Positions 26,983 through 37,165 of a DNA stretch of 64,000 nt are shown here, piece after piece. The stretch lies in assembly GCF_018596315.1 (NCBI RefSeq), contig NZ_JAHEAG010000003.1:1-64000 (forward strand). Reading direction: 5' to 3'. The notes under the pieces were generated by a model. The model did no database searches, was not told the DNA's origin, and saw only the letters and a list, made by a program, of their open reading frames with translations. The stretch is from Bradyrhizobium sp. SRL28. GTDB lineage: Bacteria; Pseudomonadota; Alphaproteobacteria; Rhizobiales; Xanthobacteraceae. A program made the position numbers and the translations under genes. The stretch's first letter is position 1; each line of letters opens with the position of its first letter.

Positions 26983-28737
26983 TCACAGCCCCTTGATCAT
27001 GCCCGCATCAATCAGCAGGCGGTTGAACCGGCGCGCTTCTGCGCCTTTCTTGCAGGCGTAGAAGGTGCCCTTGCAGCGGAGCATGATGCTCTTCTGCTCG
27101 GCGAACGACGGATCGAGCGGGAGGCCGGCGGCTTCCTGGAGCACGAGCGGGATATAGGCCGCGTCGAGCGTTTCAAGCGCGGACGACAGGTTGCGCGGCT
27201 GGTAGTTGATACCGTCGATGGCATAATAAGTCGAGTAATAGCGCGGATCGGTGGCCATCAGGCGTTTCGCCAGCGTCGCCCGATCGATGCCGGGCTCGAG
27301 CAGCTTTTGCGAGATCGCCGGCTGGTGATCGCCGAAACGCAGCACAAGGAACGACTCGTCCGGATAGTCGCGCTTCAGCCGCTCGGTGAATTCGCGATAG
27401 TCGTTTGCCGTCATGGCCTGGCGGCGGATGTACTCATCGACCTCGGCAGTGTTGCCCGGCGGCGTCCAGCCCGCAGGCGTCAGGTCGGGACGATAGACGT
27501 CGTGCCAGGGAAAATGATTGGCGGTGAGGTAGACAAACATGAAGACCGGCGACTGCTTCGGCTGCTCGCGCGCGAATGCCTTCAGGGCCTGATCGTAGTA
27601 GAACTGGTCGGGCTGCATGTCCTCATTCACGCCCATCTCGGCCATGTCGATGAACTGGTCGACGCCGATGCCCTTCTGGAAGGCACGCGCGCTCAGGAAG
27701 TCGCCATAGGTCGGATAGAGCGAGACAGTCTTGTAGCCGCAGCGCTGCAGGGCCTGCGGCAATCCGCGCGTCACGCGGCCGGCGGTGATCCGCGTGATGT
27801 AAAACTTCAAATCGCCGAACGAGCGCGCCGACAGGCCGGTCAGCACGTTGTACTCGGTGTACCATGTCGGGCCGCCGGTCGACTCCGCGATCATGGTTCG
27901 CTGCTTGCCGTCGATCGACTTGAAGTAGTCGGCGTATCCCGCCGGCACTTTGATGCCCGGCGCCGAGGTGACATCGAAGCTCGACTCGTCGAGCAGCATG
28001 ATGATGTGCGGCCGCTTGGCCGTGGCCTCGCAGACCTCGCCTGATGGCAGCGCAGGCAGGCCGGCGGCATGGGCGTCCCGCGCGAGGCTGAGCGGGCCGT
28101 TCGCCGGCGGATCGGCCTCGATCCACCCTGTCGACGCCAGCCGCGACACCGCCACCACACCCGAGCGCGCCAGATTGGAAATATGATTGACGCCCTGGAA
28201 CGGCTCCCATGCCTGCTCGGGCGATGCGACCGACATCACCGCGATCAGCGCCGTCGTCGCCGCCACTCCCATCAATGCAAGGCGGCGGCGCACGCGAAAC
28301 GGATCGAAGCGCCAGAGCGCCCATAGCAGCGGAACCGCAACCAGCCCCGCCATCATCAACTGCATCTGCAGCCGTGGGAATACCGAGAGCAGAAACGAAA
28401 AGGTGTCGCGGTCGATGATCAGGAAGTCGAGGAACGTCAGCGTCAGTTGCAGAATTCCGAACTTGAAGTGCGACAGCGCGATCAGGATCACGATCAAGGC
28501 CAGCGCCAGCGCGGCGCAGATTACGGGCCGCTGCAACACGACCAGCAGCAAGCAGTTCACGAAGACCCACGCCAGCACGGACAGCGTGATCGCGAATGGC
28601 CCGTATTCGGTGGTGAGCAGGACCACGAGCCCCGCCAGATGGACGGCAACGATCAGGCCGGCCAGGGCAAAGAACCTGATACCGCGCGATTCCGCGCGGA
28701 TGCTGTCGCTCATTCCGGGTTCCGTCACGGCTGGCAT
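26983..28737 (-). CDS. LTA-synthase-like membrane sulfatase/phosphoglycerol transferase (copy 1)
   Basis: A 584-residue inner-membrane protein with five N-terminal helices (about residues 20-175) and a periplasmic alkaline-phosphatase-fold domain (about 230-560). Metal-site and nucleophile motifs are visible as MLLDESSFD, STGGPTWYTEYNVLTGLSARS (candidate Thr) and LRFGDHQP, with TANHFPWH between. LtaS and OpgB-like relatives transfer phosphoglycerol or phosphoethanolamine groups onto envelope glycans. The target here is unknown. An alternative start is 28713. It is a close relative of the next gene; the C-terminal part with MLRCKGTFYACK is nearly the same in both. Confidence 0.8.
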   Translation of the reverse strand: MPAVTEPGMSDSIRAESRGIRFFALAGLIVAVHLAGLVVLLTTEYGPFAITLSVLAWVFVNCLLLVVLQRPVICAALALALIVILIALSHFKFGILQLTLTFLDFLIIDRDTFSFLLSVFPRLQMQLMMAGLVAVPLLWALWRFDPFRVRRRLALMGVAATTALIAVMSVASPEQAWEPFQGVNHISNLARSGVVAVSRLASTGWIEADPPANGPLSLARDAHAAGLPALPSGEVCEATAKRPHIIMLLDESSFDVTSAPGIKVPAGYADYFKSIDGKQRTMIAESTGGPTWYTEYNVLTGLSARSFGDLKFYITRITAGRVTRGLPQALQRCGYKTVSLYPTYGDFLSARAFQKGIGVDQFIDMAEMGVNEDMQPDQFYYDQALKAFAREQPKQSPVFMFVYLTANHFPWHDVYRPDLTPAGWTPPGNTAEVDEYIRRQAMTANDYREFTERLKRDYPDESFLVLRFGDHQPAISQKLLEPGIDRATLAKRLMATDPRYYSTYYAIDGINYQPRNLSSALETLDAAYIPLVLQEAAGLPLDPSFAEQKSIMLRCKGTFYACKKGAEARRFNRLLIDAGMIKGL

Positions 28738-28784
28738 TTGTCCTCGATCATGATGCGATCAAGGATCGCATCATGATCTCATCT

Positions 28785-28840
28785 CCTTGTTTGAGCATGA
28801 TCTGTTCGGAAAACCGGTTTCCACTTTTCCGGATCATGCT
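28785..28840. repeat. Palindromic repeat, family D, between the tandem sulfatase genes
   Basis: TTGTTTGAGCATGATCTGTT, then CGGAAAACCGGTTTCC and TTTTCCGGATCATGCTT. The outer AGCATGATC/GGATCATGCT arms pair. Copies lie at 42254 and, diverged, at 13531. Confidence 0.85.
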
Positions 28841-30549
28841 TAGAGCCCTTTGATGAAACCTGCCTCGATCAATAACCGATTGAACCTGCGCACCTCGGCG
28901 CCGTCCTTGCAGGCGTAGAATACACCCTTGCAGCGGAGCATAATGTTCTTTTGCTCCTCGAAGGACGGGTCGAGCGGAATGCCGGCGGCTTCCTGGATCA
29001 CCAGCGGCAGATAGGGTGCGTCGATCGTGTCCATGACGGCGGGACTCTTCACCGGCTCGAAATTGATGGCGTCGATCGCGTAATAGGTGGTGAAGTAGCG
29101 CGGATCATAGGTATTGAACTTGCGGGCGACCTTGGCTTCGTCCAGGCCGGGATCCAGCAAGTTCGACGAGAACTCCGGCTGATGGTCGCCGTAGCGCACG
29201 ATCAGGAACGGCTGCGCCGGGAACTTCTTCTTCAGGCTGGCGACGAAGCCCGCATAGTCGCCGGCGCTCATGGTCTGGCGGCGCAGATATTCATCGACCA
29301 CCGGCTCGTTGCCGGGCTTGCGCCAGGACGGCAGCAGGTCCGGGCGGAACCTGGTTTCCCAGGGGAAATGGTTGGCGGCCAGATAGACGAAGGTGAACAG
29401 CGGCGTATTCACCGGCTGCTCGGCGATCAGCTTGACGGCCTTATCATAGAAGAAGCTGTCCGGCTCGATGCCCTTGGCGCCGAGATCGCGCGCATCGTAA
29501 AAGTGCTGGATGCCCGTGGAGGTCTGAAAGCCGCGCGCGCCCATGAAGGCGCCGTAGGCCGGATAGAGCGAGAGGGTGCTGTAACCGCAGCGGCGCAGCG
29601 CCAGCGGCAATCCGCGTTCGACCCGCCCCGACGCGATGCGGGTGACGAAATAGGAGAAGCGGCCGAACGAGCGCGACGACAGGCCGGCCAGCACGTTGTA
29701 CTCGGCCATCCAGCTTGCGCCGCCGCTGCTCTCGGCCATGAACTTGCGCTCGCGGCCGTCAAAGGACTTGAAGTGGCTGCCATAGCCCGGCGGCACCTTG
29801 ACGCCACCGGCCTGACGGATGTCGAAGCTCGACTCGTCATGGATCATGATGATGTGCGGGCGGCGGCCGGCGACATGGCAGGAATCGACCAGCGGCACCT
29901 TCAGCCGCTCGGCGGTCGCGGCCTCCGATTCCATGAAGCCGTAATTGGCGAAGTCGGCAACCGCCGTCACGCCGGAGCGGGCGAATTTGGAGAGGTAGCC
30001 GTCGTCGTAATAGCCGCGCCAGGCTTCATCCGGCCAAGTGACGGAATAACCGGCCAGCGCGGCTAGACCGGCCAGCAGGCCGGCCACCGCCGGCAGGCGG
30101 CGGATGCGGAACGGATCGAGCCACCACAGCGCGTACATCAGCGGCAGGATGACGAGCGCGGCGCCGACCACGCTCCAGCGCAGGTTGGGAAAGATCGTGA
30201 ACAGGTAGGCCGCGGTGTCGCGGTCGATCACCATCAGGTCGACGAAGTTCGCGGTCATCTGCACGACGTCGTGCTTGAGCCGCGACAGCAGCACCAGCAC
30301 CACGACAAGCGTCAGCGACAGCGCGCCCGACAGCGCCGGGCGCCGCAGCAGCGCGATAAAGAAGAAGTTCAGGATGCCCCAGGCCAGGGCGAAGCCCATG
30401 CGGCCGCCGAAATCGGTTTCGGTCTGCAGCAGGATCGCCAGCGCCGCCATGTGCGGTGCAGCAACAGCCGAAAGCCGCCAGAAACCAATCGCGGCAAGGC
30501 CGGCGGCAAGGGTGGTAGCGGAGGGCCCTGGATTTGGCGCGGGCGCCAT
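28840..30549 (-). CDS. LTA-synthase-like membrane sulfatase/phosphoglycerol transferase (copy 2)
   Basis: A 569-residue paralogue of the neighbouring gene with the same plan: five N-terminal helices and a periplasmic sulfatase-like domain with MIHDESSFD, SSGGASWMAEYNVLAGLSSRS, AANHFPWE and VRYGDHQP. At the position corresponding to the Thr of copy 1 (GGPTW) it has Ser (GGASW), so catalysis by Ser or an altered nucleophile is possible. About 100 bases separate the copies, including a palindromic repeat. It probably acts on periplasmic or envelope glycans. Confidence 0.8.
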   Translation of the reverse strand: MAPAPNPGPSATTLAAGLAAIGFWRLSAVAAPHMAALAILLQTETDFGGRMGFALAWGILNFFFIALLRRPALSGALSLTLVVVLVLLSRLKHDVVQMTANFVDLMVIDRDTAAYLFTIFPNLRWSVVGAALVILPLMYALWWLDPFRIRRLPAVAGLLAGLAALAGYSVTWPDEAWRGYYDDGYLSKFARSGVTAVADFANYGFMESEAATAERLKVPLVDSCHVAGRRPHIIMIHDESSFDIRQAGGVKVPPGYGSHFKSFDGRERKFMAESSGGASWMAEYNVLAGLSSRSFGRFSYFVTRIASGRVERGLPLALRRCGYSTLSLYPAYGAFMGARGFQTSTGIQHFYDARDLGAKGIEPDSFFYDKAVKLIAEQPVNTPLFTFVYLAANHFPWETRFRPDLLPSWRKPGNEPVVDEYLRRQTMSAGDYAGFVASLKKKFPAQPFLIVRYGDHQPEFSSNLLDPGLDEAKVARKFNTYDPRYFTTYYAIDAINFEPVKSPAVMDTIDAPYLPLVIQEAAGIPLDPSFEEQKNIMLRCKGVFYACKDGAEVRRFNRLLIEAGFIKGL

Positions 30550-30733
30550 GGAAGGTTACGCAACATGACCCGGCGCAATGCAAAGCCTTGGCTGGCGACG
30601 ACCAGGAGACGCACGACCCATCCGGAACCTGTGTCGTGTCATAAAAACGTAGTGGAATCGTCATGAACAGGCAATGAATTTGCCCAAGGGCGGTCGCGTC
30701 AGAGTAAATTTGGCGCCGTCATTCCGGGGCGCG

Positions 30734-31423
30734 TCACGCCCGCTTGGCGATGCCCTCGATGAAGAGATCGAGGATCGCCTCGGCGGTCTGCTCGGCCTCG
30801 GAGCCTGCCACCCCCCAGCGCGGAAAATGGCCGTCGATATTCATCCGGGCAAAGCCATAGACCAGCGCCCGCCCGGCGATCTGGATCTGCTTGAGGTCCG
30901 CTGGTCGGAGCTGGCCGGCCGCAAAGGCTTCGGCGAGCGTCCGCTCGGTCAGTTCGATCAGTTCGGCATTGTCACGGCTGACGGCGGCCGCCCGGTCATG
31001 ATCGAAAAAGCGGCCGCTGGAAATGATTTCGAAATGGGTCGGGTTGCGCATCGCCCAGCGCAAATAGGCGAGCCCGAGGCAGCGAAAGCGGCCGAGCGGA
31101 TCGCCGGGCGGTGATCCGGCAAGCGCCGCCTCGATTTCGGTGCGGAACCGCCGCTGGGCCTCCTCCGCCACCGCCTGCATCAGGGCGTCGCGGCTCGGAA
31201 AATGCCGAAACGGCGCCCCCGGCGACACGCCGGCCCGGCGGGCGGCCTCGCGGACGCTGACCGCCTCCGCCCCGCCCTCGCCGACCAGTTGCAGCGCGGC
31301 GTCGATCAGGACACGCCGCAGATCGCCGTGGTGATACGGCTTTGGCGCGGGCGCCCGGGAGGCGCGGCGGCGCGGCTTGGCGGCGGGGGCTTTGGCAGCA
31401 GAAGGTTTGCCGGCAGGACGCAT
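30734..31423 (-). CDS. TetR/AcrR family transcriptional regulator
   Basis: A 229-residue regulator with a basic Ala/Pro/Lys-rich N-terminal extension (about residues 1-25), a TetR HTH (SVREAARRAGVSPGAPFRHFPSRDALM, about 50-80) and a C-terminal ligand domain of the WHG type (residues 95-225). AGGAGAGGG precedes the ATG at 31423; the frame is open to 31441. Two near-identical palindromes lie just upstream, between it and the divergent ferric-reductase-like gene, so it probably represses itself and that gene. Confidence 0.88.
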   Translation of the reverse strand: MRPAGKPSAAKAPAAKPRRRASRAPAPKPYHHGDLRRVLIDAALQLVGEGGAEAVSVREAARRAGVSPGAPFRHFPSRDALMQAVAEEAQRRFRTEIEAALAGSPPGDPLGRFRCLGLAYLRWAMRNPTHFEIISSGRFFDHDRAAAVSRDNAELIELTERTLAEAFAAGQLRPADLKQIQIAGRALVYGFARMNIDGHFPRWGVAGSEAEQTAEAILDLFIEGIAKRA

Positions 31424-31452
31424 GCCCTCTCCTAGCATCACCGGCTTGTGAA

Positions 31453-31512
31453 TGTAAGCATCGATTACACGGGTTGACCTATCCGGCGGCGCATATGTAA
31501 CTAGTGATTACA
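31453..31512. promoter_or_regulatory. Twin TetR-type operators TGTAA-N7-TTACA
   Basis: Two 17-bp inverted repeats, TGTAAGCATCGATTACA (31453-31469) and TGTAACTAGTGATTACA (31496-31512), share the arms TGTAA and TTACA with seven-base spacers. Their centres are 43 bp apart, about four helical turns. A TTGACC box at 31474-31479 lies between them. Their place in the divergent region points to the adjacent TetR protein as the binder. Confidence 0.7.
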
Positions 31513-31524
31513 TCACCATCCGCG

Positions 31525-31635
31525 TCATTGCGAGCGCAAGCGAAGCAATCCATCTCACCGCGTCAAGAAAGAATGGATTGCTTCCGCCTACGCTCGTTGA
31601 GCTACGGCGGACAAGTTGCTTCGCTCGCAATGACG
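31525..31635. repeat. Palindromic repeat, family C
   Basis: CGTCATTGCGAGCGCAAGCG and GAAGCAATCCATC open the element; ATGGATTGCTTCCGCC and GCTCGCAATGACGG close it. It lies in the 5' region of the ferric-reductase-like gene. Confidence 0.85.
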
Positions 31636-31658
31636 GCTCAATCAATGGGGGAACGAAC

Positions 31659-32276
31659 ATGTCGACACGTCAAAACTGGTTCGATGGCTGGCGGCTGTTC
31701 GCCCTGCTCTCGCTGACCCTGCTTGCACTCAGCATCTGGATCGCCGGCATGCGGGGCTTCGAGGTCGACGGCGTGCGCATGGTGATCCGCTTCACCGCGC
31801 GAACCTCGCTGGTGCTGTTCTGCCTCGCCTTCGCAGGCACAGCGCTGGCACGGCTGTGGCCCAATGCAGGGACGCGATGGCTGCGCCGCAACCGCCGCTA
31901 TATCGGCGTCAGCTTTGCCGCCTCGCACGCCATCCACGCGGTCGCCATCTTGGCGTTCGCGGTGATGGATCCCGCAGGATACGCGGCGGCAACATCGATC
32001 GCGTCCTATATCTTCGGCGGCATCGGCTACGCCTTCATCATTGCCATGGCCGCCACCTCGTTCGACCGCACCGCCACAGCGATCGGCGCGCGCGCCTGGC
32101 GCCGGCTGCATCTCGCCGGCGGCTACTACCTGCTGTTCCAGTTCATGGTGTCGTTCGGCAAGCGGATCCCCGACATGCCGCCCTACGCGCTGTTCCTGAT
32201 TCCGCTGGTGGCGGTGTTCGCGCTGCGAATGATCGCGATGGCGCCGCGGGCAAAAGCCACCGTTCGCGCCGGTTGA
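31659..32276 (+). CDS. Ferric reductase-like transmembrane protein
   Basis: A 205-residue membrane protein with six hydrophobic helices, resembling the ferric-reductase-like haem-binding transmembrane domain (also found in MsrQ). Histidines in helices (ASHAIHAVAIL and RRLHLAGGYYLLFQ) are candidate haem ligands. There is no FAD/NAD domain, so electrons would have to come from a separate partner. GGGGGAACGAAC precedes the ATG; upstream frame extension runs into a repeat. It is divergent from, and likely controlled by, the TetR-type gene. Confidence 0.78.
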   Translation: MSTRQNWFDGWRLFALLSLTLLALSIWIAGMRGFEVDGVRMVIRFTARTSLVLFCLAFAGTALARLWPNAGTRWLRRNRRYIGVSFAASHAIHAVAILAFAVMDPAGYAAATSIASYIFGGIGYAFIIAMAATSFDRTATAIGARAWRRLHLAGGYYLLFQFMVSFGKRIPDMPPYALFLIPLVAVFALRMIAMAPRAKATVRAG

Positions 32277-32277
32277 T

Positions 32278-32535
32278 CTAGTTTTTCGCGAGCAAGAAGA
32301 ACTTGCGGCCGAGCTGATGGTGCACCGTGATGACAGCCCGATCGACATCGCTGATCAGGCTGTCGCCGAGTACGACGTTGGGGATCTCCCAGTTTCGCCC
32401 CTCGCGAATGGACAATGCCGACAGGGCCGGAACGGAAGCGGTTTCGCACCCGGGTTGAGCGCGAAGCGCGGCGTTTGCAAGCAGAGTCAACTCGGCGTGG
32501 GTCTTACCAATGCGCGTCGTCACGGTCGGCTTCAT
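32278..32535 (-). CDS. Small conserved hypothetical protein, 85 residues
   Basis: The protein begins MKPTVTTRIGKTHAELTLLA and has a central GRNWEIPNVV segment and a C-terminal QLGRKFFLLA. I recall similar short proteins in rhizobial genomes but know no function. Its ATG overlaps the stop of the SDR gene (ATGA), so it is translationally coupled to it. It is convergent with the ferric-reductase-like gene, ending one base after that gene's stop. Confidence 0.7.
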   Translation of the reverse strand: MKPTVTTRIGKTHAELTLLANAALRAQPGCETASVPALSALSIREGRNWEIPNVVLGDSLISDVDRAVITVHHQLGRKFFLLAKN

Positions 32536-33383
32536 CCCTGCGGCGTCAGCCCGAGGCGCTTGGCGATGATCCTGTCGAGGGTGCGCTTGGGCAATACCGC
32601 CGCCATCAACAGCCGCATCGGATCCGGCACGATCACGTAGCGCACCTTGGGGTTCGGCAACGTCAATGCTCCGAACACCTTCTCGGCGATCTTCTCCGCC
32701 GGCAATCCGGTCGCGCCAAGGCCCAGCATGAAGGCGCGGACTTTCTCCAGCGCCGGAAAATACGGCGAGTTCTTGTAGGCGGAGATGTCGACCTCCTCGG
32801 CCTTGCCCCAGATCGGCGTCTTCACCGCGCCCGGCGCAATGATGATGACGTCGATCCCGAACAGCATCAGTTCGCGGCGCAGGCTCTCCGACAGTCCTTC
32901 GATCGCATGCTTGGAGGCGGAATAGGCCGAGGTCATCGGATTGCCGTTCTTGCCGGCGACCGAGGAGATCATCACGATCCGCCCCTTCGGCCCCTTCAGG
33001 GTCGGATCGGAGCCGAGCAGCGGCCCGAAAGCCTGGGTCGCGATGATCGGGCCGATGAAGTTGACCTCCATCTGGCGGCGGAATTCGTCGGCGGCGAGTT
33101 CGAGCACGGGACCTGAGACCGCAATGCCGGCATTGTTGACGAGGCCGGCGAGCGTTTCGCCGTTGAGGGCGCCCCGGACCTCGCGTCCGGCGGCCAGCAC
33201 GGCGGCCTCATCGGTGACGTCGAAGATCAATGGCGTGAAGTTCGCCCCAAACTCGCTCCTGAGACGGTCGGCGTCGGCCTGCTTGCGCACGCTGCCGAAC
33301 ACGCGGAAACCGCGGTCGAGCAGCAGTTTCGCGCTGGCCCAGCCGATGCCGGTGGACGCGCCGGTGATGACGACAGATCTCAT
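32532..33383 (-). CDS. Short-chain dehydrogenase/reductase
   Basis: A 283-residue classical SDR with an NAD(P)-binding TGASTGIG (about residues 7-14), NNAG, catalytic Ser in MISSVAGKNG and the YSASK active-site Tyr and Lys. The C-terminal region (LPNPKVRYVIVPDPMRLLMAAVLPKRTLDRIIAKRLG) is basic and hydrophobic, as in SDRs that act near membranes. The substrate is unknown. It forms a pair with the small downstream gene. Confidence 0.88.
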   Translation of the reverse strand: MRSVVITGASTGIGWASAKLLLDRGFRVFGSVRKQADADRLRSEFGANFTPLIFDVTDEAAVLAAGREVRGALNGETLAGLVNNAGIAVSGPVLELAADEFRRQMEVNFIGPIIATQAFGPLLGSDPTLKGPKGRIVMISSVAGKNGNPMTSAYSASKHAIEGLSESLRRELMLFGIDVIIIAPGAVKTPIWGKAEEVDISAYKNSPYFPALEKVRAFMLGLGATGLPAEKIAEKVFGALTLPNPKVRYVIVPDPMRLLMAAVLPKRTLDRIIAKRLGLTPQG

Positions 33384-33836
33384 GACTTAAGCCCTTGTGA
33401 GAGGTTTAATGAAGTTCGTCGTGAAGGAATGCTTAAGCACTGGCTTCGTGAGCTTCCTCCACGGGTGCGGCCAACCTTGACGGCGTCTTGTTCGGCAAGT
33501 TGCTATTCGATTTTTCCCGGGAACGATTTGGAGAGGATAGCAGCCGGACCGGGATACCGGAAGCGGCGGCGCATGCATGATGCAGTTCGACATCGGCGAT
33601 TTATCGCGTGAAATCGCCGCATACGTCCCGATCGCATTGGTAAAGCAATTCGGAACGCGGCGTTTGCAATGCGCGGCGTGCTTCGACGCCGGTGTGCTCA
33701 AGACAGCCGTGGCCAATCGATTGCACATTTCAGGTGCAGACGGTCTGTACGTCTACCGGATCGCGCCTTTAACGCGGCGTAAGGCTCGGCTCGTCATTGT
33801 GCACCAACCCTTCAACAACCAGACAGGCTGCCCACA
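33384..33836. other. Intergenic region without convincing gene
   Basis: A 453-base gap between the divergent SDR and DUF2336 genes. An open frame starting at 33577 overlaps the DUF2336 gene and has no recognisable features, so it is not called. The gap must contain both promoters. Confidence 0.4.
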
Positions 33837-34922
33837 ATGGTGCAACAGCCGGCGCACTCGATCATTGCCGAACTCGAAGATGCCGTCAGAGGCGGTTCAT
33901 CTGCCAAACGGGTGGAAACCCTGCGGCAGGTTACCGACCTCTTCCTCCATGACGGAGATCGCCTCAGCGACGACCAGGTCAAGGTCTTCGACGACGTGCT
34001 TTGTCTCCTGATCGCGCGCGTCGAAACGCGGGCGAAGGCCGAACTCTCGAAACGGCTGGCGCCGCTCGACTACGCGCCGTTCGAGGTGATCCAGCATTTG
34101 GCCTGGGACGACGAGATCGAGGTTGCCGGCAGCGTGCTTGCAAGCTCCAGCCGGCTCGGGACCGACGTGCTGGTCGAGATCGCCAGCAGCAAGGGGCAGG
34201 ACCACCTGCTCGCCATTTCAGGCCGGCCCAACCTGCCCGCGGCCGTGACCGACGTCATCGTCGATCGCGGCGAAGCCCCGGTGATCCGCAAACTGGCCAA
34301 CAATGCCGGCGCGCAGTTTTCCGAGGTAGGTTATTCCAACATCGTCGCCCGCGCCTCCGCCGACGACGAACTGGTCGAGATTCTCGGCCTTCGCGGCGAT
34401 TTGCCGGCAAATGGCATGCGCGATCTGCTACGCCGCGCCAAGGATGCGGTCCGCGCCCGCCTGCTGGCCATCGCGCCGCCCGCGCTTCAGGAAGAGATCA
34501 AGCAGGTCTTGAACACGATCGCCCGCGAAACGCCGCCTCCGGGGCGGAGCTTCGGCGTCGCCGAGGAGTACGTGAAGCTGATGAAGGGGCTGAACGAGCT
34601 GGACGACGCGGCGGTCTACAAGTTCGCCGAGTCGAAAAAGTTCGACGAGGTCACGGTTGCGATCGCGCTTCTCAATGAGATGCCAATCGAAATGGTGGCC
34701 CGGCTGATGGAAGGCCCCCGCGCCGACCTCCTCCTCATCCCCTGCCGGTCGGCCCGCCTGAACTGGCCGACGGTCGAGTCAATCCTGCGCAACCGGCCGG
34801 TCATGCCTTCGGTCAACGAGCAGACGCTGCAGATCGCAGAGCGCGATTACCGGAAACTGTCGATGGAGACGGCCCAGCGCACCGTGCGCTTCTGGCAGCT
34901 TCACAACAGGATCGAGAAGTAG
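33837..34922 (+). CDS. DUF2336 domain-containing protein
   Basis: A 361-residue, mostly helical soluble protein. The opening (IIAELEDAVRGGSSAKRVETLRQVTDLFL) and HEAT-like repetition with RLAPLDYAPFEVIQHLAWDD are typical of DUF2336 proteins, which are widespread in Alphaproteobacteria and have no established biochemical role. The C-terminal part has repeated short helices. There are no signal peptide or membrane helices. It stands alone. Confidence 0.85.
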   Translation: MVQQPAHSIIAELEDAVRGGSSAKRVETLRQVTDLFLHDGDRLSDDQVKVFDDVLCLLIARVETRAKAELSKRLAPLDYAPFEVIQHLAWDDEIEVAGSVLASSSRLGTDVLVEIASSKGQDHLLAISGRPNLPAAVTDVIVDRGEAPVIRKLANNAGAQFSEVGYSNIVARASADDELVEILGLRGDLPANGMRDLLRRAKDAVRARLLAIAPPALQEEIKQVLNTIARETPPPGRSFGVAEEYVKLMKGLNELDDAAVYKFAESKKFDEVTVAIALLNEMPIEMVARLMEGPRADLLLIPCRSARLNWPTVESILRNRPVMPSVNEQTLQIAERDYRKLSMETAQRTVRFWQLHNRIEK

Positions 34923-35281
34923 GCGGTCGACCGACGTCTTTGACGGGGTCGACCTCGCCTTACTGCATGGGAAAACTGATACCCGGTCGCGCTGTTCGAC
35001 CGACGACCTCGTTTCACGCGCGAGAATGCAGATTAAGCAATCGCGCTTTGACTCGGTAAACGCTGGCTTTTCCGTCGCTGATGTAATTGTCGAATTGCTT
35101 CGCACCAAGAATGTGCATGAAGCGTCAGCTCTTCGTTTCGGCTCGGGCGGCGCACTCGGCGCGGCGCGTTCAAGAATATAGTTGAGCCATCGATCCTTCG
35201 AAGAAGCGGCGAGACCGCGTTGGCGATCTCGCCGGACAATGCCGATCAAGGCTTAAGATTTGGTGTTCTGCTACCGGCTTT
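34923..35281. other. Intergenic region without recognised gene
   Basis: Downstream of the DUF2336 gene and of ilvC (convergent). A minus-strand open frame crosses into DUF2336 and looks spurious. No terminator-like hairpin with a T-run was found. Confidence 0.4.
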
Positions 35282-35374
35282 GTAGGGTGGGCAAAGGCGC
35301 ACTTGCGCCGTGCCCACCATCTATCCACCTGGTCATCCTGAATGGTGGGCACGCTACGCTTTGCCCACCCCTAC
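35282..35374. repeat. Palindromic intergenic repeat, family A
   Basis: GTAGGGTGGGCAAAGGCGCA to TTTGCCCACCCCTAC, with one extra C in the right end relative to other copies. It ends 15 bases after the ilvC stop in transcription order. Confidence 0.9.
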
Positions 35375-35389
35375 ACAGATCGACCAACC

Positions 35390-36448
<1,059 letters not shown>

Positions 36449-36555
36449 TCAGGCATTTGGAGGAATAGGACCGCCGGTCGCCCGCGAATTTCCGGCGTTG
36501 TCTAGAGCATTTTCCGCTTTAGGGGAAACCCGTTTCTGCATGGCCCAGTGCGGCA

Positions 36556-37158
36556 TCATGCGTCCATGAAGACCGGATAGAGCGAGGCCAAGAGCAGCAC
36601 CGCCATGACGATGTTGAAGGCCCGCACCGCCCGCCGGGAGGTCAGGACCGGCCGCAGCGCGGTGCCGAACAGGGCCCAGGTGGTGCAGGACAGGACACCC
36701 AGGATCAGGCTCAAGCTGACCTGAATCGCGATGTTCCAGGGATAGGCGGCGATCGCCGCATAGGCGGTAATGGTGCCGATCACCATAACCCAGCCCTTGG
36801 CATTGACCCACTGGAACATGGCCGCGCCCCAGAACGTCATCGGACGGCCACGACTGTCCTGATCCGCGGACGGCGGTTCGGACATCGCAATCGCCCAGGC
36901 CAGATAGACCAGATAGGCCACACCGGCATATTTCAGGATGGTCTGCAGCACCGGATAGGCGATGAAGATGGTCCCGAGCCCGAGGCCGACCGCGCCGACC
37001 ATGAAGGCGAAGCCGACCGTGATGCCCATGATGTGCGGGATGGTGGGGCGGAAGCCGTAGGTCAGCCCCGACGACAGCAGCATGATGTTGTTCGGCCCCG
37101 GCGTGAAGAACATCACGGTGGCGAACATCACGAAGGCGATCAAAAGCGAATGCGACAT
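36556..37158 (-). CDS. LysE/RhtB family amino acid exporter
   Basis: A 200-residue inner-membrane protein with five or six helices and the LysE family opening FTPGPNNIMLLSSGLTYGFRPTIPHIMGITVGF. LysE/RhtB proteins export amino acids such as lysine, threonine or homoserine lactones. It is placed seven bases downstream of an EamA exporter gene and within the ilv cluster, which suggests release of excess branched-chain or related amino acids. Confidence 0.9.
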   Translation of the reverse strand: MSHSLLIAFVMFATVMFFTPGPNNIMLLSSGLTYGFRPTIPHIMGITVGFAFMVGAVGLGLGTIFIAYPVLQTILKYAGVAYLVYLAWAIAMSEPPSADQDSRGRPMTFWGAAMFQWVNAKGWVMVIGTITAYAAIAAYPWNIAIQVSLSLILGVLSCTTWALFGTALRPVLTSRRAVRAFNIVMAVLLLASLYPVFMDA

Positions 37159-37165
37159 GGGGGCC

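Noticed and set aside
33577..34011. 144-codon plus-strand ORF before DUF2336
   Set aside because: It overlaps the start of the DUF2336 gene in another frame, has no recognised pattern, and its last 55 residues are Ser/Thr/Arg-rich shadow sequence.
34779..35249. 156-codon minus-strand ORF after DUF2336
   Set aside because: Half of it is antisense to DUF2336 and the rest has no recognisable features or ribosome binding site.
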